In this document: positions 33,401 through 42,653 of the stretch, piece by piece
Layout of the letters: each line of letters opens with the position of its first letter
How positions within the stretch are numbered: position 1 is the stretch's first letter
NCBI GenBank assembly: GCA_017460805.1
Contig: JAFUAF010000010.1
Coordinates: forward strand, 62,001-126,000
DNA from: Bacillota bacterium
Lineage (GTDB): Bacteria; Bacillota; Clostridia; Lachnospirales; CAG-274
DNA: 64,000 nt
Direction: 5' to 3'
The notes under the pieces: model-generated
What the model was told of the DNA's origin: nothing
The model's input: the letters and a program-made list of their open reading frames with translations, nothing else
Databases searched by the model: none
Made by a program: the position numbers and the translations under genes

Positions 33401-36400
33401 CCGTTTTTAATATTTGCATTGCCTTCTGTTACAAGCTTGCCTTCCTTTATCTCAAATGTGATAGAAGAAGAAATATCATAACCTGCGGGAGCCGCATTCT
33501 CTGTAAGAGTGTAAGTACCGTCCGTAAGACCCTTTACCATAGTCGAGCTGCTGCCCGATGTCCATGAAAGTGACTCGCCGTATGTACCCTCTTTTGCATC
33601 GTCGGCAAGCTTAACATTTTCTTTGGTGAAAGTGATCGTATTGCCGCTGCCGTCAACACCCGTAAGAGTAAGAGTAGCACCCTTTAATTCCTTGCTGTCT
33701 ACGGTCTGCTTGCTGATCTCAACATCAACTTTCTTAACTTCGTCGACCATAACAACAATACCGTTTTTAATATCGCTGTTGCCCTCTGTTACAAGTGCGC
33801 CGTCTCTTATCTCAAATGCGATAGAAGAAGCTTTCTCATAACCTGCGGGGGCTGCATCTTCCTGTAAAGTATAGATACCGTCGGGAAGATTCTTGACCGT
33901 TGTAGCCGAACTGCCCGATGTCCATGTGAGTGCTTCACCGAATGAAGCATCCTTTGCTTCTCTGCCTAATGAAATATTTTCGGCTGTAAATTCAACCTTC
34001 TTGTTGGCAAAGTCTGTACCTGTAAGTGTAAGTTTAGCGCCTTTCAGCTCACTGCCGCTTACAGTCTGCTTGCTTATCTCAACATCTGTCTTGTTAAGCT
34101 CGTCGATCATTGTTACAGTACGTCCTGCAACGCCCTCTTTTTCAACAAGCTGTCCGTTTCTGATCTCAAATTCGATCTCGGAAGCCTTGCTGTAGCCCAA
34201 AGGTGCAGTATCTTCTACAAGTTTGTATGTACCGTCAGGAAGATTCTTGACCATTGTAGCCGAGCTGCCCGATGTCCATGTAAGTGTTTCACCGAATGAA
34301 GGGTCCTTAGCGCCGTTGCCAAGCTGTAAGTTTTCCGCTGCAAAGCTAACGGTATCGCCCTTGAAGTCAACACCCGTAAGTTTAAGTATCGCGCCTTCAA
34401 GTTCTACGCTGTCTACAGTCTTTTTGCTTATCTCAACATCTGTCTTTGTAAGCTCATCTATCATAGATGTCTTGCTGCCCGCAACCAATTCACCTTTTTC
34501 AATGGTAAATGTTACGTCGGCTGTTGTATTGTAGCCTGCGGGTGCTGCATTCTCATGCAATGTGTAAGTACCGTCTATAAGACCCTTAACAAGAACATCC
34601 ATTGAACCCGATTTCCATTTAAGTTCTTTAAGACCCGAACCCATGCTGAGGCTCTCTGCGCCCGTACCGTCTGTTATAACCAGCTGTGATGAATCAAATG
34701 CTATATCTTCGTTGCCTGCCTTACCTGTAAGAGTAAGCTCGGCACCTGTAAGAAGTTTGCCGCCTACATCGGTCTTGCTGATAGAAACATCTTTCGTAGC
34801 ATAATCCACCATTGTAACGGCATCGATAGTTTTGCCGTCCGCATCGGTGATCACACCGTCTTTAAGTATAAAGTCTATGGAAGAAGCTATCTGATAACCT
34901 GCGGGTGCAGCATCTTCTTTAAGAGTGATATGATATTCACCTGTATTCGGGAATGTGAATATCGCAGCCTTATTTATAGCTTTCCATGATATTGTTCCAT
35001 TATCTTTTGTTACATTTTCGGCATTCTTGACATCCGTTATCACTTCGTCAATGTTAACAGCCTTGCCGTCTTTATCTGTAACAATAAGCTTAAGCTCGGC
35101 ATCGGGAAGATTTACTCCGCCGACATTTACCTTACTGATAGCAACATCCTTAGTCGTATTTTCGCCCTCTTCATCGACCATAACAACGGTATTGTTGCTT
35201 ACAGTTAAATCGGTGCCGTTAAATGTTGCTTTTGTTACACGACCGTCCTTGAGCGTGAATGTAATGTCATTTGATAACTTGTATCCTGTGGGAGCAAGAT
35301 CTTCATGGAGCGTATATGTACCGTTTTTAAGGTTTCTGAACTCCATAGGAGCAGAACCCGAAGTCCATGTCCAAACCTTGTCCGTATCATTCCATGCAAG
35401 ATCGCCGCTCGGATTATTTACGGGAATGGAACTATCGCTGATGCCCAAATAACCATATGTCATATCGTAGCCCCACTCGTCAACACCTTTAAGTGTCATC
35501 TTTGCACCGGCAAGTTCCTCGCCGCCGAGTTTCTGCTTGCTTATCTTGACATTATCCTTATCGGTAACTGTTATCTTGTTGCCTTTGTATGTAGCCTCAT
35601 TGCTGTTTACGGATGTTACAACACCTGCCTGTACGGTAAATGTAAACTCTGTTACCTTGCTGTAGCCTACTGGAGCTGTATCTTCTCTGAATCTATAAGT
35701 ACCTGTGGGAAGGTTCTTGAGTACAGTAGGCTCCGAACCCGATACCCACTGGATATAATTTGTACTGTTGTTTCTGAGTTCCGCACCCTCGCCAAGCTCA
35801 ACACCAAAATCACAAGTTGTGCCGTCCGTAGACTGATAAGTTACGGAAATAAGTGCGCCGGGAAGTTCATCCCCCGCAAGATCCGTCTTGCTTATCTCAA
35901 CATCGGCTTTCTTGACATTCTTGTCAACCATTATTATCTTGTTGTTGACTCTTGTACCGTTCACAACACTTGTAACAACACCATTTACTACAGTAAATGT
36001 TACTTTTTCGGCACTTTCGTAATCTGTACTCGGTGTTGCAAATTCCGTCAGCTCGTATGTACCGTCGGGAATATCCTTGATATATGCGTTGGCACCGGAA
36101 ACCGATTTCCACTCTATAAGCTTACCTGTTGTATCTTGGGTCGGGAACCACCAACCATTGCCCCAATAATCTGCATATATTGCCCAGTCCGAGCCGCCCG
36201 ATACCTTTGTCTTGTCAAAATCGACAGATTTGTCTGTAGTAGTAAGTCTAAGCTGAGCACCAACCACCTCTTCACCGAACTGATCGACCTTGCTTATCTC
36301 AACGCTGCTCTTTGCTTCGTTGAAGAAAGCACCAAGCGAGAATTCGATACCGGACATCTTAACGTCCTCGACATCTTTCTGCACTAAAGTCTTTTCTGCA

Positions 36401-37947
36401 TCCTGGTATGTTTTGTGAGAAACAACATATTCAAAAGCGCCGTTGTTGTTCGTAACGACAAGCTTGATATCGATCTCGCCGTCGGATACAACAAAACCCC
36501 TTGCTGTTTCGCTCTTTGCATTATCTTCCTTTATTACATAATAGAAAGTCTTGCTCTCACCATTAGCTATATAATAAGGAGAAGCTGCATATTCTTCATC
36601 ATTGTAGAAAGATAAAACAGGGAACTTAACTTTATTTGTAGCCTCGTTTATAACGGGGATAACGGTTTTGCCGTCCGTATCGTACTTTGGCACTTCCTTG
36701 CCTGTTGATACATTGTAAGTTTCGTCTGTTTCATAGAACTTGAAGGTAAAGTCGCCTTCATCTGCCTTTATAGTGGTATCTTCCTTTGTATTTTTGCCCT
36801 CAAGCTTATGTGTAAGGGCTTTTCTTGCCGCAAAGTGTATCTGACCCTGTCTGTCCGAGTTAGTATCTTCGTTAACACCCTCATAAATGTAGTGCCACTC
36901 TGCATTAACATCGAAAGTACCTGCCGTAGCTACCCAGCCTTGACCCTGACCTTCAACATGAACACGAACACCCGGCTGAGGAGCAAGGAACGTACCTGCC
37001 GCAATGTTAAGCTCAACATCGCCGGTAACATTCGGGAAGTTCCAGATAACTTTCTGAGCGATCTCCTTATCGACCTGTTTGTTGTGTGCGGAAATATTGC
37101 CGCTTACGGTCGCATCACTTGTGATAGCCTCGTTTGTACCGTCAACAACGGTCACATCATATTTGCTGATCCTTACATTGTCGGATGAATTATAGTTCAT
37201 CACAACAACTGTACTCGAACGCTTGATAATATGAAAATTACCCGTATTGCCGATAGCATTTTTAAGATCCTGGCTGTCATCTACATTAACATATACAACA
37301 GCTCCGTCATAGATCGGATCCGAGATATCAAGATAATAGTGACCGTTTGCCTTTCCCACTTCCGAAAGATCAACCTTATAATTGGGATCGTTTGCTTTTT
37401 GTGCAAGTTCAGCACTTTCATCTCTGACATGACCAATCATGCTGTCGATATTGTTTCTGATAGCAGCTATGTCTGTTACTTTCTTTACAGTTCTTGCATT
37501 ATAGCCTGTACCGTATGTAATGGTGTCAAGCACCGACTGTGGTGCTTCAACATTAACTACTTTGGTAGACGGACCTGTCTGACCAAGTACGATACCTGAA
37601 CCATCAGCCAGTTCACCTATCATGATCTGTGCCGTACCCGTATCGGTAAGGTCAATATCGTTATTGTCCGAACCGTTGTAGGTATATGTAGCAACCGTAG
37701 TTTCCATATGAGAGTTCTTGTTAAGTTTCTCACTCAGGATACCATAGTCAACTGCACGGCCTAAAACCGAACTGTAGTTTACTGCGCTTACAGAATCCAT
37801 AATCGTCGGAACTGCAGCTTCTGTAACTTTTGAAGTCGATAAAACGCCTCTGTCAATACCAAAGCTGCCCGCTATCATAGTAACTGCGGCAACTGCGGAT
37901 ATGATCCTGCGTCTGAGACTTTTCTTTGTTGTTCTGTCTTTTTTCAT
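30457..37947 (-). CDS. Giant sortase-anchored adhesin with Cna-B repeats and Thr-rich stalk
   Basis: The 2,496 residues open with a long signal peptide (KKSLRRRIISAVAAVTMIAG). Residues about 45-360 resemble the choice-of-anchor A head (QKVIWNFPNVTGDVELNIAA). Residues 365-545 resemble the FctA/Spy0128 pilin isopeptide domain (GDFTFKFYETDE; FYYVIKEDN). Nine Cna-B/SpaA repeats follow (about 550-1640), each with an early ISK lysine, a GTY.L.E glutamate and a closing MVDE, so self-formed Lys-Asx isopeptide bonds are expected. Residues about 1645-2330 are TTETTTEATT-type repeats interrupted by acidic DDDE islands, then a Ser-rich linker. It ends in LPQSG (about 2463), a hydrophobic helix and KKKAVR, a sortase signal. 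No sortase gene lies in the window. It is probably a heavily O-glycosylated attachment fibre. Confidence 0.92.
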   Translation of the reverse strand: MKKDRTTKKSLRRRIISAVAAVTMIAGSFGIDRGVLSTSKVTEAAVPTIMDSVSAVNYSSVLGRAVDYGILSEKLNKNSHMETTVATYTYNGSDNNDIDLTDTGTAQIMIGELADGSGIVLGQTGPSTKVVNVEAPQSVLDTITYGTGYNARTVKKVTDIAAIRNNIDSMIGHVRDESAELAQKANDPNYKVDLSEVGKANGHYYLDISDPIYDGAVVYVNVDDSQDLKNAIGNTGNFHIIKRSSTVVVMNYNSSDNVRISKYDVTVVDGTNEAITSDATVSGNISAHNKQVDKEIAQKVIWNFPNVTGDVELNIAAGTFLAPQPGVRVHVEGQGQGWVATAGTFDVNAEWHYIYEGVNEDTNSDRQGQIHFAARKALTHKLEGKNTKEDTTIKADEGDFTFKFYETDETYNVSTGKEVPKYDTDGKTVIPVINEATNKVKFPVLSFYNDEEYAASPYYIANGESKTFYYVIKEDNAKSETARGFVVSDGEIDIKLVVTNNNGAFEYVVSHKTYQDAEKTLVQKDVEDVKMSGIEFSLGAFFNEAKSSVEISKVDQFGEEVVGAQLRLTTTDKSVDFDKTKVSGGSDWAIYADYWGNGWWFPTQDTTGKLIEWKSVSGANAYIKDIPDGTYELTEFATPSTDYESAEKVTFTVVNGVVTSVVNGTRVNNKIIMVDKNVKKADVEISKTDLAGDELPGALISVTYQSTDGTTCDFGVELGEGAELRNNSTNYIQWVSGSEPTVLKNLPTGTYRFREDTAPVGYSKVTEFTFTVQAGVVTSVNSNEATYKGNKITVTDKDNVKISKQKLGGEELAGAKMTLKGVDEWGYDMTYGYLGISDSSIPVNNPSGDLAWNDTDKVWTWTSGSAPMEFRNLKNGTYTLHEDLAPTGYKLSNDITFTLKDGRVTKATFNGTDLTVSNNTVVMVDEEGENTTKDVAISKVNVGGVNLPDAELKLIVTDKDGKAVNIDEVITDVKNAENVTKDNGTISWKAINKAAIFTFPNTGEYHITLKEDAAPAGYQIASSIDFILKDGVITDADGKTIDAVTMVDYATKDVSISKTDVGGKLLTGAELTLTGKAGNEDIAFDSSQLVITDGTGAESLSMGSGLKELKWKSGSMDVLVKGLIDGTYTLHENAAPAGYNTTADVTFTIEKGELVAGSKTSMIDELTKTDVEISKKTVDSVELEGAILKLTGVDFKGDTVSFAAENLQLGNGAKDPSFGETLTWTSGSSATMVKNLPDGTYKLVEDTAPLGYSKASEIEFEIRNGQLVEKEGVAGRTVTMIDELNKTDVEISKQTVSGSELKGAKLTLTGTDFANKKVEFTAENISLGREAKDASFGEALTWTSGSSATTVKNLPDGIYTLQEDAAPAGYEKASSIAFEIRDGALVTEGNSDIKNGIVVMVDEVKKVDVEISKQTVDSKELKGATLTLTGVDGSGNTITFTKENVKLADDAKEGTYGESLSWTSGSSSTMVKGLTDGTYTLTENAAPAGYDISSSITFEIKEGKLVTEGNANIKNGVVVMVDELAKDRNVKISKQTVDSKELKGAELTLTGTDIEGHDVEFTADNIELGREAGEVTYGTTLKWKSGSSSTNVKNIPDGTYTLTENAAPAGFKVSSSITFTINDGKVVDESGVELADKTVVMVDEAVETTTETTTETTTETTTVTTTETTTTTTTETTTVTTTETTTKAATTQTTTVTSTEATTEATTVETTTRKSTPGGDDETKETTTIVEETSTEATSEETTAVEESSTETTTAQTVIDNTETTSVRESEGDTDTTEAQNSTEEDLGSSTSTTTTETTTAAATTETTTEATTETSTETTTETSTEATTETSTETTTETTTEATTAEDTTAETTTVEETTIVTTEATTEATTVEKSHSDDDETKAETTTEATTETTTAEDTTAETTTAAETTTEATTVTETTTETTTVDVAQDETTTSSGDVTETTSVREAEGDTDTTEAHTDSEIDLGSSTSTTTTETTTETTTETTTETTTEATTETSTETTTEATTESTTEEVTKKTGDDDADRTTEVTTETTTAEATTAAEDTTAEATTVTETTTVVTTTETTTEATTEATTAEKSHSGDDETKVNTTTEATTEATTAEATTEATTAEATTAAETTTEATTVTETTTETTTIDVAKDETTTKSGNSDAETTTAGSEAEGDTNTTEAHHNTEEDSDRSTSTTTTETTTEVTTDESKEVSTETTTEVTTETTTVSETASETTTSGSSQGGGHSSDNDKTETTTENVTEATTEKATEVTTAEATTKATASGDDDSDRTTEGTTENTQNNGSETTTKSQGSGSDHNSGSDSSSKDQTTETTTAATRSRTSSTDEDSRSSSSSGGGHSSSLNRGSNSDTDSKTETDDKDTVVDVTDDKNDVDTENSASETNDFVDESGSNSSSSSYSSGSTSDEAQNDVQEEVDNSAFANADGSGFRNSNITTANAGASADGSNPSGPAKQAALPQSGSPVDTQTIFGFGALLMAVGAFLLKKKAVR
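30700..33013 (-). repeat. Coding tandem repeats of the Thr/Glu stalk
   Basis: About 770 codons are dominated by a 12-base period (Glu/Ala-Thr-Thr-Thr). Above it is a longer period of about 200 residues, marked by three related blocks: SVRESEGDTDTTEAQ, SVREAEGDTDTTEAH and GSEAEGDTNTTEAH, each followed by an STSTTTTETTT run. Confidence 0.9.
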
Positions 37948-38292
37948 ACAGTTTCATTCCCCCTTTATTTATTTTTTAATAATAACTTGAAATAAGCCGT
38001 ACTATGCGGCTTACTTCATCGGCTTGCGCCTATGTATAAACCCCCAATATTCCAAAACGGCTTTTACACCGTCAAACAATACCGGACATCATATTTAAGA
38101 AAATGTACACCGATAAACGGGCGCACTTTTCCGTTTCAGATATTATAACATTTTTGAAAATGTTAATCAAGATTAAATTTTTTTAATAATCTTTACAATT
38201 TGTTAATATTTTTTGTTTGTTTTAGACAAAAGCTGTTTATTTTACTAACTAAAAAATTTAACACTTGATCGGCTCGGGCTTTTAATCACATT
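37948..38292. other. 345-bp gene-free region with a long leader of the adhesin gene
   Basis: It holds the adhesin promoter (38142-38170), giving a leader of about 190 bases. In the leader is a 7-bp hairpin (37993-38013, TAAGCCG). The remainder toward the helicase stop is AT-rich and featureless. Confidence 0.6.
38142..38170 (-). promoter_or_regulatory. Promoter of the giant adhesin gene
   Basis: The minus strand reads TTGATT, 17 bases, TATAAT. Confidence 0.7.
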
Positions 38293-39858
38293 TTAATCTT
38301 CTGCCGTAAGTCTGACATTTATTTTTTTCTTCTTGATTTTTTTGCCTTTCATGCCCTTCAGTACATCTTTTACATATTTCCGGGGTATTTCTGCCAGCGT
38401 ATAATCCTCACAGACCTCAATATCCCCTATCAGCGATCCCTGAATACCGCATTCGCCCGCTATTGCTCCGACAACATCCTTTATCCTCACGTTGTCTTTG
38501 CTCCCTGCATCTATATACAGCAGCCTTGTTTCCGGGCCGTCATTTATATCATCCGGCATATCGTCATCTTCATTATCGCCGATACTCATTTTTAAGAGTG
38601 CAGCCGCAAGCATATCTATCGGGATATTATTTTTTTCCATTCTTTGTATTGTTTCAACATAAATTGGCGGTAAATTGCCAAAGATTTTTTGTGCATCATC
38701 AACTAATCTCCCGATTTTTTCTTTGGTTATCTCTGCCAAAGACGGCAAGGGCATAAGCTTTATCTTCCTTTTTGTATAGCCCATTATTGCTCTCAGGCGG
38801 TTGGTCTCCTTGCCCGTCACAAAGCTCAGCGCCGTGCCTGTTTTGCCTGCTCGTCCCGTTCTTCCGACCCTGTGAACATAATACTCTTCTTCAAGCGGCA
38901 GGTCGTAGTTTATAACAAGCTCCACATTCTCAATATCCAATCCTCTTGCCACCACATCCGTTGCCACAAGTATATTTGCCGCACCGCTTCGGAATTTCTT
39001 CATCACCTTGTCTCTTTTTGGCTGTTCCATGTCTCCGTGCAGTCCCGCCGCCTTAAAATCCCTTGTTTTAAGTATATCCGTCACTTCGTCCACACGTTTT
39101 TTGGTATTGCAAAACACCATAGCAAGCCTCGGCGCATAAAAATCCAGCATACGGCACAAAGCCTCGGGCTTGGTCTTTTCCTTTATCTCGATATAAAACT
39201 GCGCTATCTCGGGCATTGCCGTCTTTTCGGCCTCCGCCTTGATATGTACGGGCTCTTTCTGGTATTCATTCGTTATATCCAGCACAGCCTTTGGCATCGT
39301 TGCCGAAAACAGCAGTGTTTGTCTTTCTTTCGGCAGTTTTTTCAAAATTTTCTCCATATCCTCGCGAAAGCCCATATTCAGCATCTCGTCCGCCTCGTCC
39401 AGCACGACATACCGCACATTCTGCGGTTTAAGCGTATGCCGCTTTATATGGTCTATCACGCGTCCGGGTGTTCCCACAACTATCTGAACACCCTTCCTTA
39501 AAACCTTTATCTGTTCTATTATCGGCTGACCGCCGTAAACTGCCGCCGTCTTAATGTTATCCGTATATTTCAGCAGCTTTCTTATCTCCGAGCATATCTG
39601 CATCGCAAGTTCTCTTGTCGGCGCAAGAATTATCGCCTGCAAACCATTGTCGTCGGGATCTACACTCTCAATGCATGGAACCGCAAAAGCCGCCGTCTTG
39701 CCCGAGCCGGTCTTTGCCTGACCAATTACATCACGTCCGTCAAGGATAGCATCAATGGTCTTCGCCTGTATCGGTGTCGCCTTTTCATAACCCATATCAC
39801 TCATGGCCCTTTTCAAAGCATCGGATATGTTCATACTCTCAAAATCATAGTTTTCCAT
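38293..39858 (-). CDS. DEAD-box RNA helicase (CsdA/DbpA type)
   Basis: The 521-residue protein has all DEAD-box motifs in order: Q motif (YEKATPIQ), AKTGSGKT, PTRELA, DEAD, SAT, ATDVVARGLDIE and HRVGRTGRAG. The last ~75 residues (TRLLYIDAGSKDNVRIKDVV onward) are the DbpA-type RNA-binding fold, followed by a Lys-rich tail (KGKKIKKKK). It remodels rRNA or mRNA structure, probably in ribosome assembly or the cold response. The start has an AGGGAT site. It follows the tadA-HAD gene by 13 bases and is likely co-transcribed. Confidence 0.95.
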   Translation of the reverse strand: MENYDFESMNISDALKRAMSDMGYEKATPIQAKTIDAILDGRDVIGQAKTGSGKTAAFAVPCIESVDPDDNGLQAIILAPTRELAMQICSEIRKLLKYTDNIKTAAVYGGQPIIEQIKVLRKGVQIVVGTPGRVIDHIKRHTLKPQNVRYVVLDEADEMLNMGFREDMEKILKKLPKERQTLLFSATMPKAVLDITNEYQKEPVHIKAEAEKTAMPEIAQFYIEIKEKTKPEALCRMLDFYAPRLAMVFCNTKKRVDEVTDILKTRDFKAAGLHGDMEQPKRDKVMKKFRSGAANILVATDVVARGLDIENVELVINYDLPLEEEYYVHRVGRTGRAGKTGTALSFVTGKETNRLRAIMGYTKRKIKLMPLPSLAEITKEKIGRLVDDAQKIFGNLPPIYVETIQRMEKNNIPIDMLAAALLKMSIGDNEDDDMPDDINDGPETRLLYIDAGSKDNVRIKDVVGAIAGECGIQGSLIGDIEVCEDYTLAEIPRKYVKDVLKGMKGKKIKKKKINVRLTAED

Positions 39859-39871
39859 TTATTATCCCTTT

Positions 39872-40987
39872 TTATTTTTCCTTTCTGTGATCGGTCATAA
39901 CATCCAGTTCTTCCTTAAAACTCATTATATAGCCGTCCGCAGCCGCTTTTATCGCATCTGCCTTTCCCGCGCTTTTCTCGTCATACACTCCGATAGCCCT
40001 CATTCCCGCTGCCTTTGCACTTTTTATTCCCTGCGGTATATCTTCGTAGACTGTGCAGTTTTCGGGCTCTACACCCATCATTTCCGCACATTTGAGATAA
40101 ATGTCCGGGTGTTCCTTATTGGGAAGACCGAGTTTCCCGTCCGCAAAAGCATCAAAACACTCCGTTATAGCATATTTTTTCAGCACAGGCAGATAAAATT
40201 CGGGATTTGAAGCGGTCGCAAGCCCCACTTTAAAGCTTTTTCTCTTTAAAAATCTTATATACTCCACCACATACGGCTTTAACTCAACATTTCTCTCATA
40301 TTCATGGACAGCACCCTTGTGCCACTGCTCCATTATCTCTTCAACACTTTCTTCTATATTATATGTGTTTTTTGTGAACACAGCACCCTCATAAAAACTC
40401 ATCGTACTTATTTTCTCGCCGTAATCGGACGGTATCTCCATTCCGTGTTCCTTAAAAAAATCCCTGTCAACTTTCTCCCATAAATATGAAGAATCCGCAG
40501 TCGTTCCGTCAAAATCAAATATGTAGCCTGCTTTTTCTCTTTTTCTGAATTCCTTAAAAAAATCTTTCATTATATTTGCACACTCTTCACGCATAACACC
40601 GCTTATTACCTCTGCCGTGTGGTTAAACCTCTCATCCGACAGCATATTATATATAGAAGAAACACAGCCCGCCTTTTTGTTTTCCGTTCCGTATACGACC
40701 CTGGGTATCCTTGCCTGCAAAATAGCGCCCGTACACATTGGGCAAGGCTCAACGGTCACATAAAGCGTACACTCCTCCAGCCGCCAGTCACCCATATTTT
40801 CGCAGGCTTCATTTATGGCTATTATCTCTGCATGGGCAAGCGCATTGTTTTTCTTCATTCTTAAATTATATCCGCGGCCTATTACCTCATCTTTATATAC
40901 AATAACACATCCGATAGGTATTTCTCCCAATTCTTTTGCCTTTTGCGCCTCATTCAGCGCAATCGCCATATAAAATTCGTGTTCCAT
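39872..40987 (-). CDS. tadA: tRNA adenosine deaminase TadA fused to a HAD-family hydrolase
   Basis: I use ATG 40985-40987 (MEHEFYMAIALNEAQKAKEL) with AGGGAG upstream; 371 residues. Residues 1-150 are a complete TadA: NALAHAEIIAI (zinc His and catalytic Glu) and EPCPMCTGAI (zinc Cys pair). This enzyme makes inosine at the tRNA-Arg wobble position. Residues about 155-365 are a phosphoglycolate-phosphatase/beta-phosphoglucomutase-like HAD: DFDGTTADSS (nucleophile Asp), GLATASNPE, and YEDIPQGIKSAKAAGMRAIG. Both halves keep their catalytic residues, so this is a working fusion and not two overlapping genes. The phosphatase substrate is unknown. Confidence 0.92.
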   Translation of the reverse strand: MEHEFYMAIALNEAQKAKELGEIPIGCVIVYKDEVIGRGYNLRMKKNNALAHAEIIAINEACENMGDWRLEECTLYVTVEPCPMCTGAILQARIPRVVYGTENKKAGCVSSIYNMLSDERFNHTAEVISGVMREECANIMKDFFKEFRKREKAGYIFDFDGTTADSSYLWEKVDRDFFKEHGMEIPSDYGEKISTMSFYEGAVFTKNTYNIEESVEEIMEQWHKGAVHEYERNVELKPYVVEYIRFLKRKSFKVGLATASNPEFYLPVLKKYAITECFDAFADGKLGLPNKEHPDIYLKCAEMMGVEPENCTVYEDIPQGIKSAKAAGMRAIGVYDEKSAGKADAIKAAADGYIMSFKEELDVMTDHRKEK

Positions 40988-41063
40988 ATTTTTCTCCCTT
41001 TTGACAACATACGACAATTTTTATTTATCTTTACTGAAATCTCAATAATTTTTAACTTTTCTG

Positions 41064-41092
41064 TTGCATATTTTTCCGAAAAGTGCTATACT
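41064..41092 (+). promoter_or_regulatory. Promoter of the DivIVA-like gene
   Basis: TTGCAT, 17 bases, TATACT, 47 bases before the ATG. Confidence 0.75.
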
Positions 41093-41139
41093 TAATACAT
41101 AATAATCCAATATAAAACTTATGATTAGGGGGCGTATTT

Positions 41140-42648
41140 ATGGCAAACTTTACATTTAACAAAAAAGGCGGTTACGAGACTGTTGAGGTAGATAAACATA
41201 TAGAAAACCTTGAACAGCAAATAAAAATCTACAAAGACCAGTCCGAAACCATCGCCAATGCAATGTTAAGTGCGCAGCGTGCCGCTGACAACATGATCAA
41301 GGCATCAACAGACGATGCCAAAAAGCTTATCGACAGTGCAAAGGCCGAGGCAGACAAGATAATCGCAGATGCCAAGACAGAGGCAGAGACTCTCACAGCC
41401 GAAAGCAAGACCGTACATGCCAAGGCAGTTGCCGAGGCAGAGGCAGAAAAGGCAAAGATACTTGCAGAAGCACAGGATCTTGCCGCATCACTTCGCTCAA
41501 ATGCAAAAGAGCAGTTTGATGACATTAAATCCAATATATCACAACAAAAAGAATTAATCAACAGCTTTTCAAGTGATTATAACGCATTTTTTGAAAAAAT
41601 ATTTAATTCGGGCATCGTAGAAGAATATCAGGCACTCCGCGACAAGTATATCGGACAGGCTCAGAAAGACAGCATTTCTGATATAGGTACTCACCTTGAC
41701 AAGATAAAAGACCTCGCGGACGATCTTCTCACACCAAAGGCATCGGCTTCTGTTGAAGCAGTAAAGGCTGTCGAAGAGCCCAAAGCAGAAGAACCTAAGG
41801 CAGAAGAAAAGCCTGCCGAAGAACCCAAGGCTGAAGAAAAGCCCACCGAAGCTCCCAAGGCTGAAGAAAAGCCCGTTGAAGAGCCTAAAGCAGAGGAAAA
41901 ACCTGCCGAAGCTCCCAAGACTGAAGAAAAGCCCGTTGAAGAGCCTAAAGCAGAGGAAAAACCTGCCGAAGAGCCTAAGGCCGAAGAAAAGCCCGCCGCT
42001 CCTGCAGCCGCTGCAGCAACAGCAGCAACAGCAGCCGCTTCCGCACATGCAAATGCAGTTCCGTCTGCAGCAGCTGCACAGCAGTCCTCGGGCGGCAGCA
42101 ATACCGATATTTTAAGCCGTGTAAGAGCAGGTTTCGGCAACCCCGAACAGCCCGCTCAGCAGCCTTCAAACGGCACTAACACAGATATTTTAAGCCGTGT
42201 AAGAGCAGGTTTCGGCAACCCCGAACAGCCCGCTCAGCAGCCTTCAAACGGCACTAACACAGATATTTTAAGCCGCGTGAGAGCAGGTTTCGGCAATCCC
42301 GAACAGCCTGCTCAGCAATCTGCTCAGCAGCCCGGCAGCAGCACACCCGACATTCTCAGCCGTGTACGCACGGGATTTAACAATCCTCAGCAGCCACAGC
42401 AGGAAGTTGCAATAAAAACAGGTCTCAGCGGCGGTAAGGATACCGCAGGCATTCCCGCTCCCAAGAGTTATCTGGAGCCTGCAAAAACTCTCAACCCCTC
42501 GGGCGGATTTGCTGATCAGCCGCGCAAACCCGGTGTTTACCGCGTTCCGACTCCCGGCACTACACCCGCATCGGCTGCACCCACAACTGAAACTCTATCC
42601 GATCAGCCGCGTAAACCCGGCGTTTACCGCGTTCCCTCGGACAAATAA
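41140..42648 (+). CDS. DivIVA-like coiled-coil protein with long repeat tail
   Basis: The 502 residues start with a DivIVA/SepIVA-like segment (FTFNKKGGYETVEVDKHIEN) and a long coiled coil (about 20-200) rich in Ala/Lys/Glu. Then come about eleven PKAEEKP(A/V)EE-type repeats (210-285), an Ala-rich linker, three near-identical 26-residue repeats (TDILSRVRAGFGNPEQP) plus a degenerate fourth, and two DQPRKPGVYRVP repeats near the C-terminus. DivIVA proteins bind curved membrane and organise poles or septa. The repeats probably act as a flexible partner-binding tail. GGGGG lies upstream. It is monocistronic with its own promoter and terminator. Confidence 0.8.
   Translation: MANFTFNKKGGYETVEVDKHIENLEQQIKIYKDQSETIANAMLSAQRAADNMIKASTDDAKKLIDSAKAEADKIIADAKTEAETLTAESKTVHAKAVAEAEAEKAKILAEAQDLAASLRSNAKEQFDDIKSNISQQKELINSFSSDYNAFFEKIFNSGIVEEYQALRDKYIGQAQKDSISDIGTHLDKIKDLADDLLTPKASASVEAVKAVEEPKAEEPKAEEKPAEEPKAEEKPTEAPKAEEKPVEEPKAEEKPAEAPKTEEKPVEEPKAEEKPAEEPKAEEKPAAPAAAAATAATAAASAHANAVPSAAAAQQSSGGSNTDILSRVRAGFGNPEQPAQQPSNGTNTDILSRVRAGFGNPEQPAQQPSNGTNTDILSRVRAGFGNPEQPAQQSAQQPGSSTPDILSRVRTGFNNPQQPQQEVAIKTGLSGGKDTAGIPAPKSYLEPAKTLNPSGGFADQPRKPGVYRVPTPGTTPASAAPTTETLSDQPRKPGVYRVPSDK
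42101..42355 (+). repeat. 78-bp tandem repeats in the divIVA-like gene
   Basis: Three copies of a 78-bp unit (26 codons, TDILSRVRAGFGNPEQP core) are almost identical in DNA, and a fourth shorter copy has diverged (PDILSRVRTGFNNPQQP). Such identity predicts copy-number variation. Confidence 0.9.
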
Positions 42649-42653
42649 GAACC

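Noticed and set aside
41569..42140. Minus-strand frames of Gly/Phe/Leu or Ala/Ser repeats opposite the divIVA-like gene
   Set aside because: They are antisense reflections of the PKAEEKP repeats.
42101..42355. Possible CRISPR or intergenic satellite
   Set aside because: The repeats are in frame, 78 bp long, and encode a conserved peptide inside a gene.
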